Source: Gp13-AA77 sp035946735 (GTDB lineage Bacteria > Acidobacteriota > Terriglobia > UBA7540). Taken from it: DNA of 64,000 nucleotides. Made by a program: the position numbers and the translations under genes. The notes beneath the pieces are model-generated. The model did not search any database, was not told where the DNA came from, and saw only the letters and a program-made list of their open reading frames with translations. Of the stretch, positions 1 through 7,917 are shown piece after piece (positions within the stretch are counted from its first letter, which is position 1; every line of letters begins with the position of its first letter). The stretch covers positions 1 to 64,000 of the forward strand of contig DASYYZ010000047.1 in NCBI GenBank assembly GCA_035946735.1. The letters are read 5' to 3'.

Positions 1-225
1 CGGCGACCCGGCCTCGGGATACTTGCCCGGATACTGCAACTGCTTGGACCTCGTCGATCGCACGTCAAAGTAAGCCGACGCTGAGGCCACCGCGATAGCC
101 GCCCAAGCCGCCGCGTACTCAGCCTTGTGAGACTTGGGCACAGGCTTCTCAACCCCTTCCTTAGCCGTCGCAACCCCCGAAACCATCGACACCGCCAGCA
201 CCATTCCCCCTAACCCTCGTCTCAT
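1..225 (-). CDS. Partial secreted/membrane protein, function unknown (N-terminus only)
   Basis: An open minus-strand frame starts at ATG 225 and runs off the left edge with 75 codons and no stop. A purine-rich ribosome-binding sequence (GGGGAAGGGGAA) lies just upstream of the ATG. The protein begins MRRGLGGMVLAVSMVSG, a short basic n-region followed by a hydrophobic core and an Ala-x-Ala-type cleavage region, so export is likely. A second hydrophobic Ala-rich stretch (AAWAAIAVASASAYFDV, about residues 38-54) could be a membrane segment, followed by basic residues. I do not recognise the family, and the visible part gives no catalytic motif. It is divergently oriented from the gene at 591. Confidence 0.6.
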   Translation of the reverse strand, partial: MRRGLGGMVLAVSMVSGVATAKEGVEKPVPKSHKAEYAAAWAAIAVASASAYFDVRSTRSKQLQYPGKYPEAGSP

Positions 226-590
226 ACATTCCCCTTCCCCTCTCAGAAGACTGACCATCACCCTGGGCCGGGTCCGGCAGGCAACCACATTTGGAAGTTG
301 CGGCGATGGCGTAGAGAGTGAGCACCAGCGACTTTCGGCAGTCTGAGGGCGAAACGTGAGTCCATCACGGATTCACGTGAGGGGGCCTCCGGCCATCCCG
401 GCATGACGGGCTCGCGAGGGCTTGTCCGGCTCCTCAGTGCAACCCTTGCGATAAGCGTGGAATCCAAAATTCTGACCGCGAGTGGCCGCCGCCGCGGACG
501 AGTTTGCGGGCGGTCCGGCTCCGGTGTATGCTGAGGCTACATTCCCGAGCGACGTTGGGATTTGCCAATGCTCCCGGGGAGGAGGGCCAA
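226..590. other. Divergent intergenic region, no gene seen
   Basis: This 365-bp stretch separates two divergent genes for exported proteins. Open frames here are short, mutually antisense and lack ribosome-binding sites. It holds the ribosome-binding sequences of both neighbours (about 226-240 on the minus strand and GGGGAGGAGGG about 576-586 on the plus strand). I could not identify a convincing promoter. Confidence 0.5.
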
Positions 591-1499
591 GTGAAGCGAG
601 CAGTCTTTTTCCTACTAACGGCAATGATATGGGCGGGTTCTGTACCCGCTTTGGTCGCCGCGGCTCCCGGTGCCACGGCTCCCGATGAAGGGATCGCGCA
701 GGCCGCCAGCGGCAGCCAATCCGGCCAGCCTAGCCAGCCGGGTCAGTCAGGAACGGCCAGCCAGCCGGGCGCGGCCGGTCAGAACAGCTCCAGCTCCTCG
801 CCGCAACTCACCCCGGGCCCGGCGCAGGCTACTTTTTTCGACCCTTCCAAGCAGCCGTTGGTGATACCGGCGGGAAGCATCCTTCATGTACGGCTGTCAA
901 CGACCCTGACCTCGAAGACCAGCAAGACCGGCGATAAGTTCACCGGAATGACCACCCAGCCGGTGGTGTCGGGCGACAAGACCTTGGTGCCGGAAGGCAG
1001 CATGGTAGAAGGTCACGTCACGATGGTGAAGCCTTCGGGACGAGTCGCGGGCCGGGCCTCCATGCGTGTGGTGCTTGACAAGGTCAACACTCCCGAGGAT
1101 GTGAACTTCAATCTCGCTGGCTCGCTCCAGGATCTCGCCACTTCAACCTGTACGAAGGGGATCAAGGACAACGAAGGCACGATTGAAGGCTGCGGGAAGA
1201 ACAAGAAGGGTATTGCGGAGGGAGCGGCCATTGTGGGTGGCATGGGTGCTGCCGCCGGAGCCACGATCGGCGTCACTCAAGATGAGATTTGCCGATTTTA
1301 CGGCTGCCCGGGCCAGAATCCTAACATTGGCCTGGATGCCGCCTACGGAGCCGGGATCGGCGCCGGCACCGTCCTGCTCTACAGCCTCTTCAAGCACGAA
1401 AAGCAGGTGGTCCTGGTGTCCGGCAGCGACCTCACGTTTGTGGTGAACCACACGGTGGAGCAGGCTCCGGCCGCCGCCGCGACTTCTCAGAATCAATGA
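591..1499 (+). CDS. Secreted protein with glycine-zipper segment (paralogue 1 of a tandem pair)
   Basis: I chose GTG 591 because a strong GGGGAGGAGGG sequence precedes it and the product then opens with a clean signal peptide (VKRAVFFLLTAMIWAGSVPA). This gives 302 residues. The mature protein has a low-complexity Ser/Gln/Gly/Pro linker (about residues 35-75), then a beta-rich core with the phrases LTSKTSKTGDKFTG and VEGHVTMVKPSGRV, then a Gly/Ala zipper (GAAIVGGMGAAAGATIG, about 210-226) and a C-terminal part with three Cys. The core and zipper match the next gene, so the two are a tandem duplication. Glycine zippers usually mark membrane-associating or outer-membrane proteins; that placement is inference. 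Function unknown. Confidence 0.75.
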   Translation: MKRAVFFLLTAMIWAGSVPALVAAAPGATAPDEGIAQAASGSQSGQPSQPGQSGTASQPGAAGQNSSSSSPQLTPGPAQATFFDPSKQPLVIPAGSILHVRLSTTLTSKTSKTGDKFTGMTTQPVVSGDKTLVPEGSMVEGHVTMVKPSGRVAGRASMRVVLDKVNTPEDVNFNLAGSLQDLATSTCTKGIKDNEGTIEGCGKNKKGIAEGAAIVGGMGAAAGATIGVTQDEICRFYGCPGQNPNIGLDAAYGAGIGAGTVLLYSLFKHEKQVVLVSGSDLTFVVNHTVEQAPAAAATSQNQ

Positions 1500-1554
1500 C
1501 GCAGCCAGTCCTTCCGTTCAGTCGGAACTCCCAGGTCTGACGGTTTAACAAACG

Positions 1555-2235
1555 ATGAGATTCGGCCGCTGCCTTTCGATCGCGCTTCTGGTTGCTGCCG
1601 GTGCCACACCCCTGTTTGCCGCAGATGGAGATGACAACAGCTTCGTCATCCAGGCCAACACATCTCTCGAAGTCGAGCTCACCAGCACTCTCAACAGCAA
1701 GACCAATCAAACCGGCGATCTGTTCACGGGAAAAGTGACGGAACCCATCATCTCCCATGGCGAAGAGATCGTGCCGGAGACCAGCACGGTGGAAGGTCAC
1801 GTCACGTTCATGAAGCCGCCCGGACGCGTGAAGGGCAAGGCTGAGATGCGCCTGCTGCTCGACGCCATCAAGACCCCGGACGGCCACCGCTACCTCATCG
1901 GTGCCGGGCTGCAGGAGGCCAAAACGCCCGACGGCGAGACGGTGAAGAGCGAAGGCACCGTGGAAGGTCCCGGGAAAGACACGAAACGCGGAGCGATCGA
2001 GAGCGGTATCGGGGCCGCTGCGGGCGCAGGAGTTGGAGCGATAGCGGCCGGCGGCCAGGGCGCTCTGTATGGCGCCGCGATCGGAGCCGTGGTAGGCGTG
2101 GTCCACATGCTGGCCAAGCATCACGGCAACGTGGAGCTGCCTCCGGGCACCGACATGACCTTCTTGATTCCGCGCCAGGTCACAGCGACCACGTCGGGCG
2201 ATGCAGGTCCGATGATCGTACCGAACGCGCACTGA
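1555..2235 (+). CDS. Secreted protein with glycine-zipper segment (paralogue 2 of a tandem pair)
   Basis: This 226-residue protein starts with MRFGRCLSIALLVAAGATPLFA, a typical signal peptide, 55 bp after the upstream paralogue. It keeps the same core (LNSKTNQTGDLFTG, VEGHVTFMKPPGRV, RLLLDAIKTPDG) but lacks the Ser/Gln/Pro linker of its neighbour. The Gly/Ala zipper (about 146-185, GIGAAAGAGVGAIAAGG followed by a second Gly-rich half) is longer. The C-terminus PPGTDMTFLIPR resembles VSGSDLTFVVNH in paralogue 1, so the homology is end to end. No obvious Shine-Dalgarno precedes the ATG, which suggests coupling to the upstream gene. Function unknown; an envelope role is inferred from signal and zipper only. 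Confidence 0.75.
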   Translation: MRFGRCLSIALLVAAGATPLFAADGDDNSFVIQANTSLEVELTSTLNSKTNQTGDLFTGKVTEPIISHGEEIVPETSTVEGHVTFMKPPGRVKGKAEMRLLLDAIKTPDGHRYLIGAGLQEAKTPDGETVKSEGTVEGPGKDTKRGAIESGIGAAAGAGVGAIAAGGQGALYGAAIGAVVGVVHMLAKHHGNVELPPGTDMTFLIPRQVTATTSGDAGPMIVPNAH

Positions 2236-2543
2236 GCAGGGGCTTGGGACTTGGGGCTTGGGGCTGGGGAGTTCGCGATTTGGAAGTTCGGCTCACAAAC
2301 GGATCGATCGAGAAGCTCGATATACCGAAATTTAAGTCCGAGGCTGTGGGAGCGGAGTGGTGGGATTGCCATCGCCAGGAAACCGCAAAGTGGATGGCTG
2401 GCGCCGTGGCCGCCGGGCGGACCACAAGGCTTTCCGCAATCCTGAAACGTGTCCGCAAGGCCTCCCGGTCTGGACACAACGGGTCGGCGTGAGCAGGAAG
2501 GTGACAAGAACTTCGAAGTAGTTTCGAGACTGCTGCGAGTAGC
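2236..2543. other. Convergent intergenic region with short G-rich tandem repeat
   Basis: This 308-bp gap lies between the end of the glycine-zipper pair and the end of the ypdA-like gene. Just after the upstream stop, 2238-2270 is a short imperfect tandem repeat of the unit CTTGGGG/CTTGGGA. I see no credible coding frame. No U-tract terminator is evident. Confidence 0.5.
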
Positions 2544-3563
2544 TTACCTCCTTCCCAGTTTCTCCGTAAGATCCTCCATAATCTGCTTGCCGTGAAATCG
2601 CCCATTCTCAATAAAGATCTCGTTCGTGTGCCGGCCTGAGATCACCACTCCGGCCACATAAAGACCGGGTACGTTCGTTTCCAGTGTCTCGGGATTACAA
2701 GCGGGGCGGTAACTCGTCGAGTCCACCTGGACTCCGGCGCGCTGCAGCAGATCGATGTCAGGATGGTAGCCGGTCAGCGCAAAGACGAAGTCATTTTTGA
2801 TCTCGAGCGACTCGCCCTGCGCCTTCTCGATCGTAACCGTCTCTTCCGTAATCCTAGAGACGCGAGAGTCGAAGTACGCGGCGATGGACTTTTCCTTGAT
2901 GCGATTGTCGATGTCCGGACGAATCCAATATTTGATATGGCGGCTCAACTGCGGTTCCCGATGGATCATCGTGACCTCGGCGCCGTGCCGGAAAAGGTCG
3001 AGTGCCGTAATGGCCGACGAATTGGCCCCGCCGATCACGGCCACCTTGCGCCCGAAGAAAGCGTGGCCCTCCTGGGCGTAGTGCGAGACTTTGGCTAGCT
3101 TCTCGCCGGGAATCCCGAGATAGTTCGGCAGATCGTAGTATCCGGTGGCCACAATCACGCTGCGCGCCGCGTATTCGGCGCTCCGCGCGCCTGCGTTTTC
3201 AGCGATCACTTTGAACTTAGCCAGCGGCGTCTCGGCCGCACCGCTGCCCTCAGGCTCGATGGCCGTGACGCGCGAGCTGAACCGGATCGGTAGTTTGAAG
3301 TAGTGTGCCGCCAGCCGGTAGTACTCGAGTGCCTCGGCGCGCGTGGGCTTGGTGTTGATGCTCGAGAACGGAATGTCGCCGATCTCCAGACGCTCCCGCG
3401 TGGTGAAGAAGGTCATGTTGGCGGGATAAGAGAAGATCGAATTGGCGAGGCAGCCCTTCTCCACAATCAGAGGCTTCAGTCCGGCGCGCACTGCCTCGAT
3501 ACCGCAGGCGAGTCCCGTGGGTCCCGCGCCCACTACCAGCACGTCGAGCAGTTCGGCTGTCAC
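2544..3563 (-). CDS. ypdA: YpdA-family FAD/NAD(P)-dependent disulfide reductase (putative bacillithiol disulfide reductase)
   Basis: This 339-residue flavoprotein has an N-terminal FAD-binding Rossmann motif (VVGAGPTGLACGIEA, about residues 10-24), the YpdA-typical stretch KGCLANSIFSYPANMTFFTT (about 37-56), and a second nucleotide-binding motif VIGGANSSAITALDL (about 175-190) for NAD(P)H. It lacks the CxxC redox pair of thioredoxin reductase, as expected for YpdA/Bdr enzymes. The family reduces bacillithiol disulfide in the cytosol. Whether this organism makes bacillithiol cannot be seen here. The start is GTG, three bases after the stop of the small upstream gene, so the two are co-transcribed with parAB. 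Confidence 0.88.
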   Translation of the reverse strand: MTAELLDVLVVGAGPTGLACGIEAVRAGLKPLIVEKGCLANSIFSYPANMTFFTTRERLEIGDIPFSSINTKPTRAEALEYYRLAAHYFKLPIRFSSRVTAIEPEGSGAAETPLAKFKVIAENAGARSAEYAARSVIVATGYYDLPNYLGIPGEKLAKVSHYAQEGHAFFGRKVAVIGGANSSAITALDLFRHGAEVTMIHREPQLSRHIKYWIRPDIDNRIKEKSIAAYFDSRVSRITEETVTIEKAQGESLEIKNDFVFALTGYHPDIDLLQRAGVQVDSTSYRPACNPETLETNVPGLYVAGVVISGRHTNEIFIENGRFHGKQIMEDLTEKLGRR

Positions 3564-3566
3564 TTG

Positions 3567-3980
3567 TCACTCTTCTCTCAAGAGATTCTCGACGTCGGTC
3601 CGAAAGCGCTCGTAGGCGGCGAGCATGGACGGCGTGGCCGGTACGGACTCCCGGTGCCAGACGAACGCCTTCCCGGCCCCGCGCCGCACCAGCATCCCGA
3701 TGCCATCGCCGATCAAGTAGCCTGCTTGTCCGAACGTCTGAAGCCGGCCATCGGCGGCGTCAATCAGGACCGCGAATCCGTCCCGCTCAATCCCGAAGTA
3801 GCGCCCGTAGCGTTCCAGTGTGATGAAACGGAACCCGGCTTGGAGCAATTTCTCCAGCCTCGCGATTTGGGAGGGAGTCAGATCCAAGGATCGCGGCGCC
3901 AGCGTGGGGATGACCTCGCACCGCGTGGCATCAGGCTTCGCCAGCCTCAAGAGATTCGATGATGCGGCGGAGCGCCGCAA
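3567..3980 (-). CDS. Conserved small protein of unknown function between parB and ypdA
   Basis: The frame supports up to 137 residues from a TTG at 3980, overlapping the last 50 bp of parB. A shorter product from the in-frame TTG at 3950 is equally possible. The conserved-looking core (about 32-125) is LDLTPSQIARLEKLLQAGFR followed by an alternating pattern suggesting a mixed alpha/beta domain (FITLERYGRYFGIERDGFAVLID). There is no signal peptide or membrane segment. I do not recognise the family. Its tight packing between parB and ypdA, with only a three-base gap to ypdA, supports a real, co-transcribed gene. Confidence 0.65.
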   Translation of the reverse strand: MRRSAASSNLLRLAKPDATRCEVIPTLAPRSLDLTPSQIARLEKLLQAGFRFITLERYGRYFGIERDGFAVLIDAADGRLQTFGQAGYLIGDGIGMLVRRGAGKAFVWHRESVPATPSMLAAYERFRTDVENLLREE

Positions 3981-4758
3981 TCACCTGATCGCGGCCGGCG
4001 TGCTTGTTGCCGCGAAATTTCAGCATAAGGCTGAACTCGCGCTCGGGAGCCACAAATCTAAAAAGGCCCTTCGGCGGCTTGGGAACACTTCTTTCCGCTC
4101 GCGCTTCCTCACGACTCAGGACACCGGCGGCAAAGCGCCGCACCACGTCGCGCATCTGCGCGGCTGTTCCCTGTCGCGCCACCTGCAGCAGTTGGGATTT
4201 CGAGAGCACGCCGCTCTCGATGCAGAAGGCCTTCACTTCGTCCGGAATCGACCGCAGCGTCAAAACCTCGGTGACCGAAGAGCGTCCCTTGCCGAGCGTT
4301 TTGCCAATCTGCTCGTGCGTCAAACCGAAGCGATCGGCCAGATTCTGGATGCCGTCCGCCTCTTCAAAAGGAGTGAGGTCTTTGCGCTGCAGGTTCTCGA
4401 TCAGCGCAATTTCCAGCGTCTCCGCGTCGCCGATATCCTTTTCGATGCATGGCACCTCAGCCAGGCCGGCAGCCTGCGCCGCGAAGAACCGGCGTTCGCC
4501 CGAAATAATCAGGTAGCGGCCCGATTCGCGCAGCGGCCGGACCAGCAGCGGCTCCAGCACGCCTTTTTCCCGCACCGATTCGGTAAGACCGCGCAGGTCG
4601 CCGCGATCCTTGCGAGGCTGCTCTGCGTTCGGCTGCAGCAGTTCGATGGCGATCATACGGCCGATGGCGGCGCCGCTACGCGCGGACATCTCCTCTACGT
4701 AGTGGGCGTCATGCCGCATCTTGACGATCACAGGCAAACCGCTCCGTTTAATGGACAC
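3931..4758 (-). CDS. parB: Chromosome-partitioning protein ParB
   Basis: This DNA-binding partner of ParA binds parS sites and loads along DNA as a CTP-dependent clamp. The sequence shows the ParB/Spo0J N-terminal domain: NAEQPRKDRGDLRGLTESV, then VLEPLLVRPL and ISGERRFFAAQAAGLAEVPC (GERR box), then the ENLQRKDLTPFEEADGIQNL helix and a helix-turn-helix (FGLTHEQIGKTLGKGRSSVT). The C-terminus is short, giving 275 residues from GTG 4758. That start overlaps the parA stop by 11 bp and has a strong AAGGAGGT ten bases upstream inside parA. A longer frame upstream exists but would overlap parA much further. Translational coupling to parA is likely. Confidence 0.93.
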   Translation of the reverse strand: MSIKRSGLPVIVKMRHDAHYVEEMSARSGAAIGRMIAIELLQPNAEQPRKDRGDLRGLTESVREKGVLEPLLVRPLRESGRYLIISGERRFFAAQAAGLAEVPCIEKDIGDAETLEIALIENLQRKDLTPFEEADGIQNLADRFGLTHEQIGKTLGKGRSSVTEVLTLRSIPDEVKAFCIESGVLSKSQLLQVARQGTAAQMRDVVRRFAAGVLSREEARAERSVPKPPKGLFRFVAPEREFSLMLKFRGNKHAGRDQVIAALRRIIESLEAGEA

Positions 4759-5509
4759 GCCGCAGTACCTCCTTCGCCAAACTCTCGTAGTCTTCGGCAC
4801 CGGATGATTCGGGAGCAAAGGTGAAGATCGTTTCCCGGTATGCCGGACTCTCCTCGAGACGCACGCTCTTGCTGATCACGGTCTTGAACACTTTATCTCC
4901 AAACACCTTGCAAATCTGCTTCTGAATATCGCGGGCAAGATTGGTGCGCCGATCAAACAGTGTGAGCACCACCCCGAGCAATTCCAGTTCAGGATTCGGC
5001 CGCGCCCGGATGCGCTCCAGGGTCTCCAGCAGGTCGTCCGTCCCCTCCATGGCGTAGTAGCCGGCCTGAATCGGCACCAGCAGGTACGTGGCAGCCACGA
5101 GCGCATTCACGGTCAGAATCCCGAGCGCGGGCGGACAGTCAATTACGATGAGATCAAAGTCGTCCCGGCAGGCCGAGAGCGCGTCCTTTAGCCGGTAAGG
5201 CGCGTCGAACTGCCCGGCCAGCATTCCCTCCAGTTTAGCCAGGGCCAACTTGGCCGGGGCGACGCTCAGATGAGCAGACGAAGTGGGTCTCACGACCTCG
5301 GTCAGCGACGCCGTGTGATCGCCGAGCACGTCGTACAGCGAAGCTGTGACGGCGGCGGGATCGAGAAAAGTGAGGGTTGAGTTCGCCTGCGGGTCAAGGT
5401 CGATCAGCAGAGTCCGTTTCTTGCGGAGGGCAAAAGCCGCGGCCAGATTAATCGCCGTCGTTGTCTTACCTACGCCGCCTTTTTGGTTTGCGACCGCGAT
5501 AACCGCCAA
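4748..5509 (-). CDS. parA: Chromosome-partitioning ATPase ParA (Soj type)
   Basis: The protein has 253 residues, the size of a chromosomal Soj ATPase without the N-terminal helix-turn-helix of plasmid ParA. The deviant Walker A motif KGGVGKTTTAINLA lies at about residues 9-22, the A' motif LLIDLDPQANST at about 35-46, and Walker B DLIVIDCPPALG at about 119-130. It uses ATP-dependent DNA binding and ParB-stimulated hydrolysis to segregate replicated origins. The start is TTG 5509 with GGAG seven bases upstream. The neighbours differ from the usual gidA/gidB setting, but the chromosomal type of both proteins argues for a housekeeping partition locus. Confidence 0.94.
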   Translation of the reverse strand: MAVIAVANQKGGVGKTTTAINLAAAFALRKKRTLLIDLDPQANSTLTFLDPAAVTASLYDVLGDHTASLTEVVRPTSSAHLSVAPAKLALAKLEGMLAGQFDAPYRLKDALSACRDDFDLIVIDCPPALGILTVNALVAATYLLVPIQAGYYAMEGTDDLLETLERIRARPNPELELLGVVLTLFDRRTNLARDIQKQICKVFGDKVFKTVISKSVRLEESPAYRETIFTFAPESSGAEDYESLAKEVLRRVH

Positions 5510-5567
5510 CTCTTCGCTCCGTTCGCCGCCGCATTTCAGCTAAGTGAGAAGCGCCGGCGGGGCCTGC

Positions 5568-6053
5568 TCACATCTTATAACGACCCATATCTTCATCGCC
5601 AAGATTCTCGAGCCAGCGCCGCAATTCCTCGCTCTGGAACTTGTCCGCCGTGATGCCTGCCGCCTTCGAGCTCTTCAGAACCTCGTCGTCAACGTAGATC
5701 GGGCAGTCCACGCGCAAAGCCAGCGCCAGGGCGTCGCTCGGACGGGAATCAACCGACATCATCTGGCCTTCCTTTTCCAGCCAGATCAAGGCGTAGAAGG
5801 TGTCGTCTTTCAGTTCGCTCACCACCACCTTACGCACCTGGGCATCAAGACCCACCAGCAGGTTCTTGATAAGATCGTGGGTCATGGGGCGTGGCGTGGC
5901 GATCTTCTCAATCTCAAGCGCGATGGCGTTCGCTTCGTAGATGCCCACCCAGATCGGCAGCACTGTGGGGCCGGTGGCATCTTTGAGGATCACGATCGGC
6001 ATGTTGGTGGCGGGGTCCATCATCAGACCGCGGATTTTCATTTCGACTTCCAT
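5568..6053 (-). CDS. Bifunctional nuclease-family protein (DUF151/BFN domain)
   Basis: This 161-residue protein matches the DUF151/BFN family. It has the conserved opening VEMKIRGLMMDPATNMPIVI, the stretch LPIWVGIYEANAIALEIE, then RPMTHDLIKNLL and the signature DSRPSDALALALRVDCPIYV. In the family the domain has been linked to nuclease activity and, in some bacteria, to stress or recombination roles; the physiological substrate here is unknown. The ATG at 6053 has GGAG five bases upstream. The gene sits between parA and the miaB-linked coiled-coil gene in one minus-strand run. Confidence 0.88.
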   Translation of the reverse strand: MEVEMKIRGLMMDPATNMPIVILKDATGPTVLPIWVGIYEANAIALEIEKIATPRPMTHDLIKNLLVGLDAQVRKVVVSELKDDTFYALIWLEKEGQMMSVDSRPSDALALALRVDCPIYVDDEVLKSSKAAGITADKFQSEELRRWLENLGDEDMGRYKM

Positions 6054-6093
6054 ATCAGCTCCATCGTCCCCGCTTCAAGAACCCACTGCCTCA

Positions 6094-6390
6094 TCAGTTC
6101 GTGTCGCCGTTTCGCCTACCTCGCAGAAAATCGTCGAACCGACCTAGGAACGTCTGGAATTGGCGTTCCTGAGTCTCGAGACGTTTCTCCAACCCGTCCA
6201 GCCGGGCCGTGTGGAGTTCGATTTGTGCCTGTCCGGCTTTGGCGAAGGCATTGATAAGCCGTCCGGTAGCGCGCTGGCTATCGCGCAATTCTTGCATGTC
6301 GGCGTCGAACTTAGCCTGGAACGCGGCAAGGTTCGCCTCAAATTTGGCTTGCTGGTCGAGAATAAACTGCATCGTTCTTTCAATGTCCAT
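6094..6390 (-). CDS. Small predicted coiled-coil protein overlapping miaB
   Basis: The product is 98 residues, very rich in Gln, Glu, Lys, Arg and Ala, with heptad-like spacing throughout (for example FILDQQAKFEANLAAFQAKF and LDGLEKRLETQERQFQTFL). It is predicted to be one long helix or coiled coil with no signal peptide or membrane segment. The ATG at 6390 overlaps the miaB stop by 11 bp, so translation is probably coupled. I do not recognise a named family. It might act as an oligomerising adaptor, but nothing in the sequence tells the partner. Confidence 0.6.
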   Translation of the reverse strand: MDIERTMQFILDQQAKFEANLAAFQAKFDADMQELRDSQRATGRLINAFAKAGQAQIELHTARLDGLEKRLETQERQFQTFLGRFDDFLRGRRNGDTN

Positions 6391-7810
6391 GACACTCTGT
6401 TTCCTCCCGAGGAGTGACGCATTCTCCGACCAGACTATTCGGCCCCGCCGCCGTTACCCGCACGTCCATGTAGTGTCCAACCCAATCGGCTTCGCCCGCG
6501 AAATTCAGCACTCGGTTGCTGGTGGTGCGGCCCACCGCCTGTCCGAGTCTCTGCTGGTAGCCTTCCACCAGCACCTCGAACTCGCGGCCGAGCAGGGCCT
6601 GATTGCGTCGAAGCTGAATCTGCCGCTGCCGCTCCTGAAGCTCCCCGAGGCGCCGGCCTTTCTCATTATCCGGCACGTCATCGGCCCAACCGCCGGCCGA
6701 AGTCTTTGGACGCGGAGAATATTTGAAGGAGAAGACCTGATCGTACTCGACGCGGTCGAGAAGCGAGAGCGTCTGCTCGAAATCGGCTTCGGTCTCGCCG
6801 CAGAAGCCCACGATGATATCCGTCGAAAGGCTGATCTCGCGGCGCGCCGAGCGGATGCCATCGATCTTCTCCAGGTATTCCTCGCGCGAGTAGGTGCGCA
6901 GCATGCGCTTGAGCACGCCGTTCGAGCCGCATTGCACGGGCAGATGGATCTGGTCGCAGAGGGCGGGATAAGCGTCGATGGCGGCAACAATGTCCGGCGT
7001 AAAATCGCGCGGATGCGAAGTAGTGAAGCGCACGCGCCTGATGCCCGGAATTTCGGCCACCCGCCCGAGCAGACCGGCGAAGTTTAGCCGGAGCGGCGAA
7101 GAGTCGCGCCAGGAATTCACGGTCTGGCCAAGAAGCTGAATCTCCGTGTACCCATCATCCACCAGGCGGCGGCACTCCTCCAGAATCCGGTCCGCGGGAC
7201 GGCTGCGCTCGGGGCCGCGCGTTGTGGGCACCACGCAGTAGGAGCAGGCCTTGTCGCAGCCTTCGATGATGGTTAGATAAGCGCGAAAGGGATTGTCGCG
7301 GCGCGTCAGTTCGGTCTCGAAGCACTCGTCGGTGTCAAGGTCGAGTCCGGTCACGCGCCGGTTTCCCGCCTTGAGCTGGTCCAGCAGCTCGGGAAGCTTG
7401 GAATAGCTGGCCGAACCGCACACGAGTCCGACCTGCGGAGCGCGCTCGAAGAACTTCTCGCCCTCCTGCTGCGCCACGCATCCTAACACTCCGATCAGCT
7501 TGTCGCCGTGCTTCTTCTTGATAGCCCCGAGGCGCGAAAAGACTTTCTGCGCCGCTTTCTCGCGGATGCTGCAAGTGTTGTACAGGATGATGTCGGCTTG
7601 TTCCGGGTCTTCCACTGACTTGAGACCGGCGCCCATCAGCACGCCAGCCACCTTCTCCGAGTCGTGCACATTCATCTGGCAGCCGAAAGTCTCGATGTAG
7701 AAAGTGCGTCCGAGCGGAGAAATGGCGGCAGCGTTCCCGGAGGAGTCGCCTGGCTGGTGCGGCGCTTCGGGCAGATTCGCGGGAAGAATTTGGATAAGAT
7801 CGTTGCCCAT
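6380..7810 (-). CDS. miaB: tRNA-2-methylthio-N6-dimethylallyladenosine synthase MiaB
   Basis: This is a radical SAM methylthiotransferase that converts i6A37 to ms2i6A37 in tRNAs reading UNN codons. Three domains are visible in order. The N-terminal UPF0004 domain carries cluster cysteines in IETFGCQMNVHDSEKV, LYNTCSIREKA and GVLGCVAQ. The radical SAM core has the CxxxCxxC motif in EGCDKACSYCVVPTTRGPE. The C-terminal TRAM domain ends near RVTAAGPNSLVGE. The length of 476 residues is usual, with an N-terminal extension of about 30 residues before the first conserved strand. It heads the minus-strand run that continues into the coiled-coil, BFN and parAB genes. Confidence 0.95.
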   Translation of the reverse strand: MGNDLIQILPANLPEAPHQPGDSSGNAAAISPLGRTFYIETFGCQMNVHDSEKVAGVLMGAGLKSVEDPEQADIILYNTCSIREKAAQKVFSRLGAIKKKHGDKLIGVLGCVAQQEGEKFFERAPQVGLVCGSASYSKLPELLDQLKAGNRRVTGLDLDTDECFETELTRRDNPFRAYLTIIEGCDKACSYCVVPTTRGPERSRPADRILEECRRLVDDGYTEIQLLGQTVNSWRDSSPLRLNFAGLLGRVAEIPGIRRVRFTTSHPRDFTPDIVAAIDAYPALCDQIHLPVQCGSNGVLKRMLRTYSREEYLEKIDGIRSARREISLSTDIIVGFCGETEADFEQTLSLLDRVEYDQVFSFKYSPRPKTSAGGWADDVPDNEKGRRLGELQERQRQIQLRRNQALLGREFEVLVEGYQQRLGQAVGRTTSNRVLNFAGEADWVGHYMDVRVTAAGPNSLVGECVTPREETECHGH

Positions 7811-7917
7811 ACGGTGATTCCGGCTACGTCGCCCAGTATAGCCGGAAACGTTGAGCCCTTCCTAGGGCGGGGCAGGTGACGCGCCATGCTTATTCTGCAA
7901 GAACAGGTCTCGCCCGG

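Noticed and set aside
376..395. TTCACGTGA core resembling a parS site, near parAB
   Set aside because: Only about 10 of 16 positions fit the parS consensus and the flanks are wrong; a better partial match at about 54441 lies inside the rhamnosidase gene. Both look like chance.
2238..2270. G-tract repeat as a functional G-quadruplex
   Set aside because: The runs are short and irregular and lie just after a stop codon in a convergent gap; nothing ties them to regulation.
3820..4824. Plus-strand open frame of 334 codons across parB
   Set aside because: Antisense to the clearly identified parB gene and lacking any motif.
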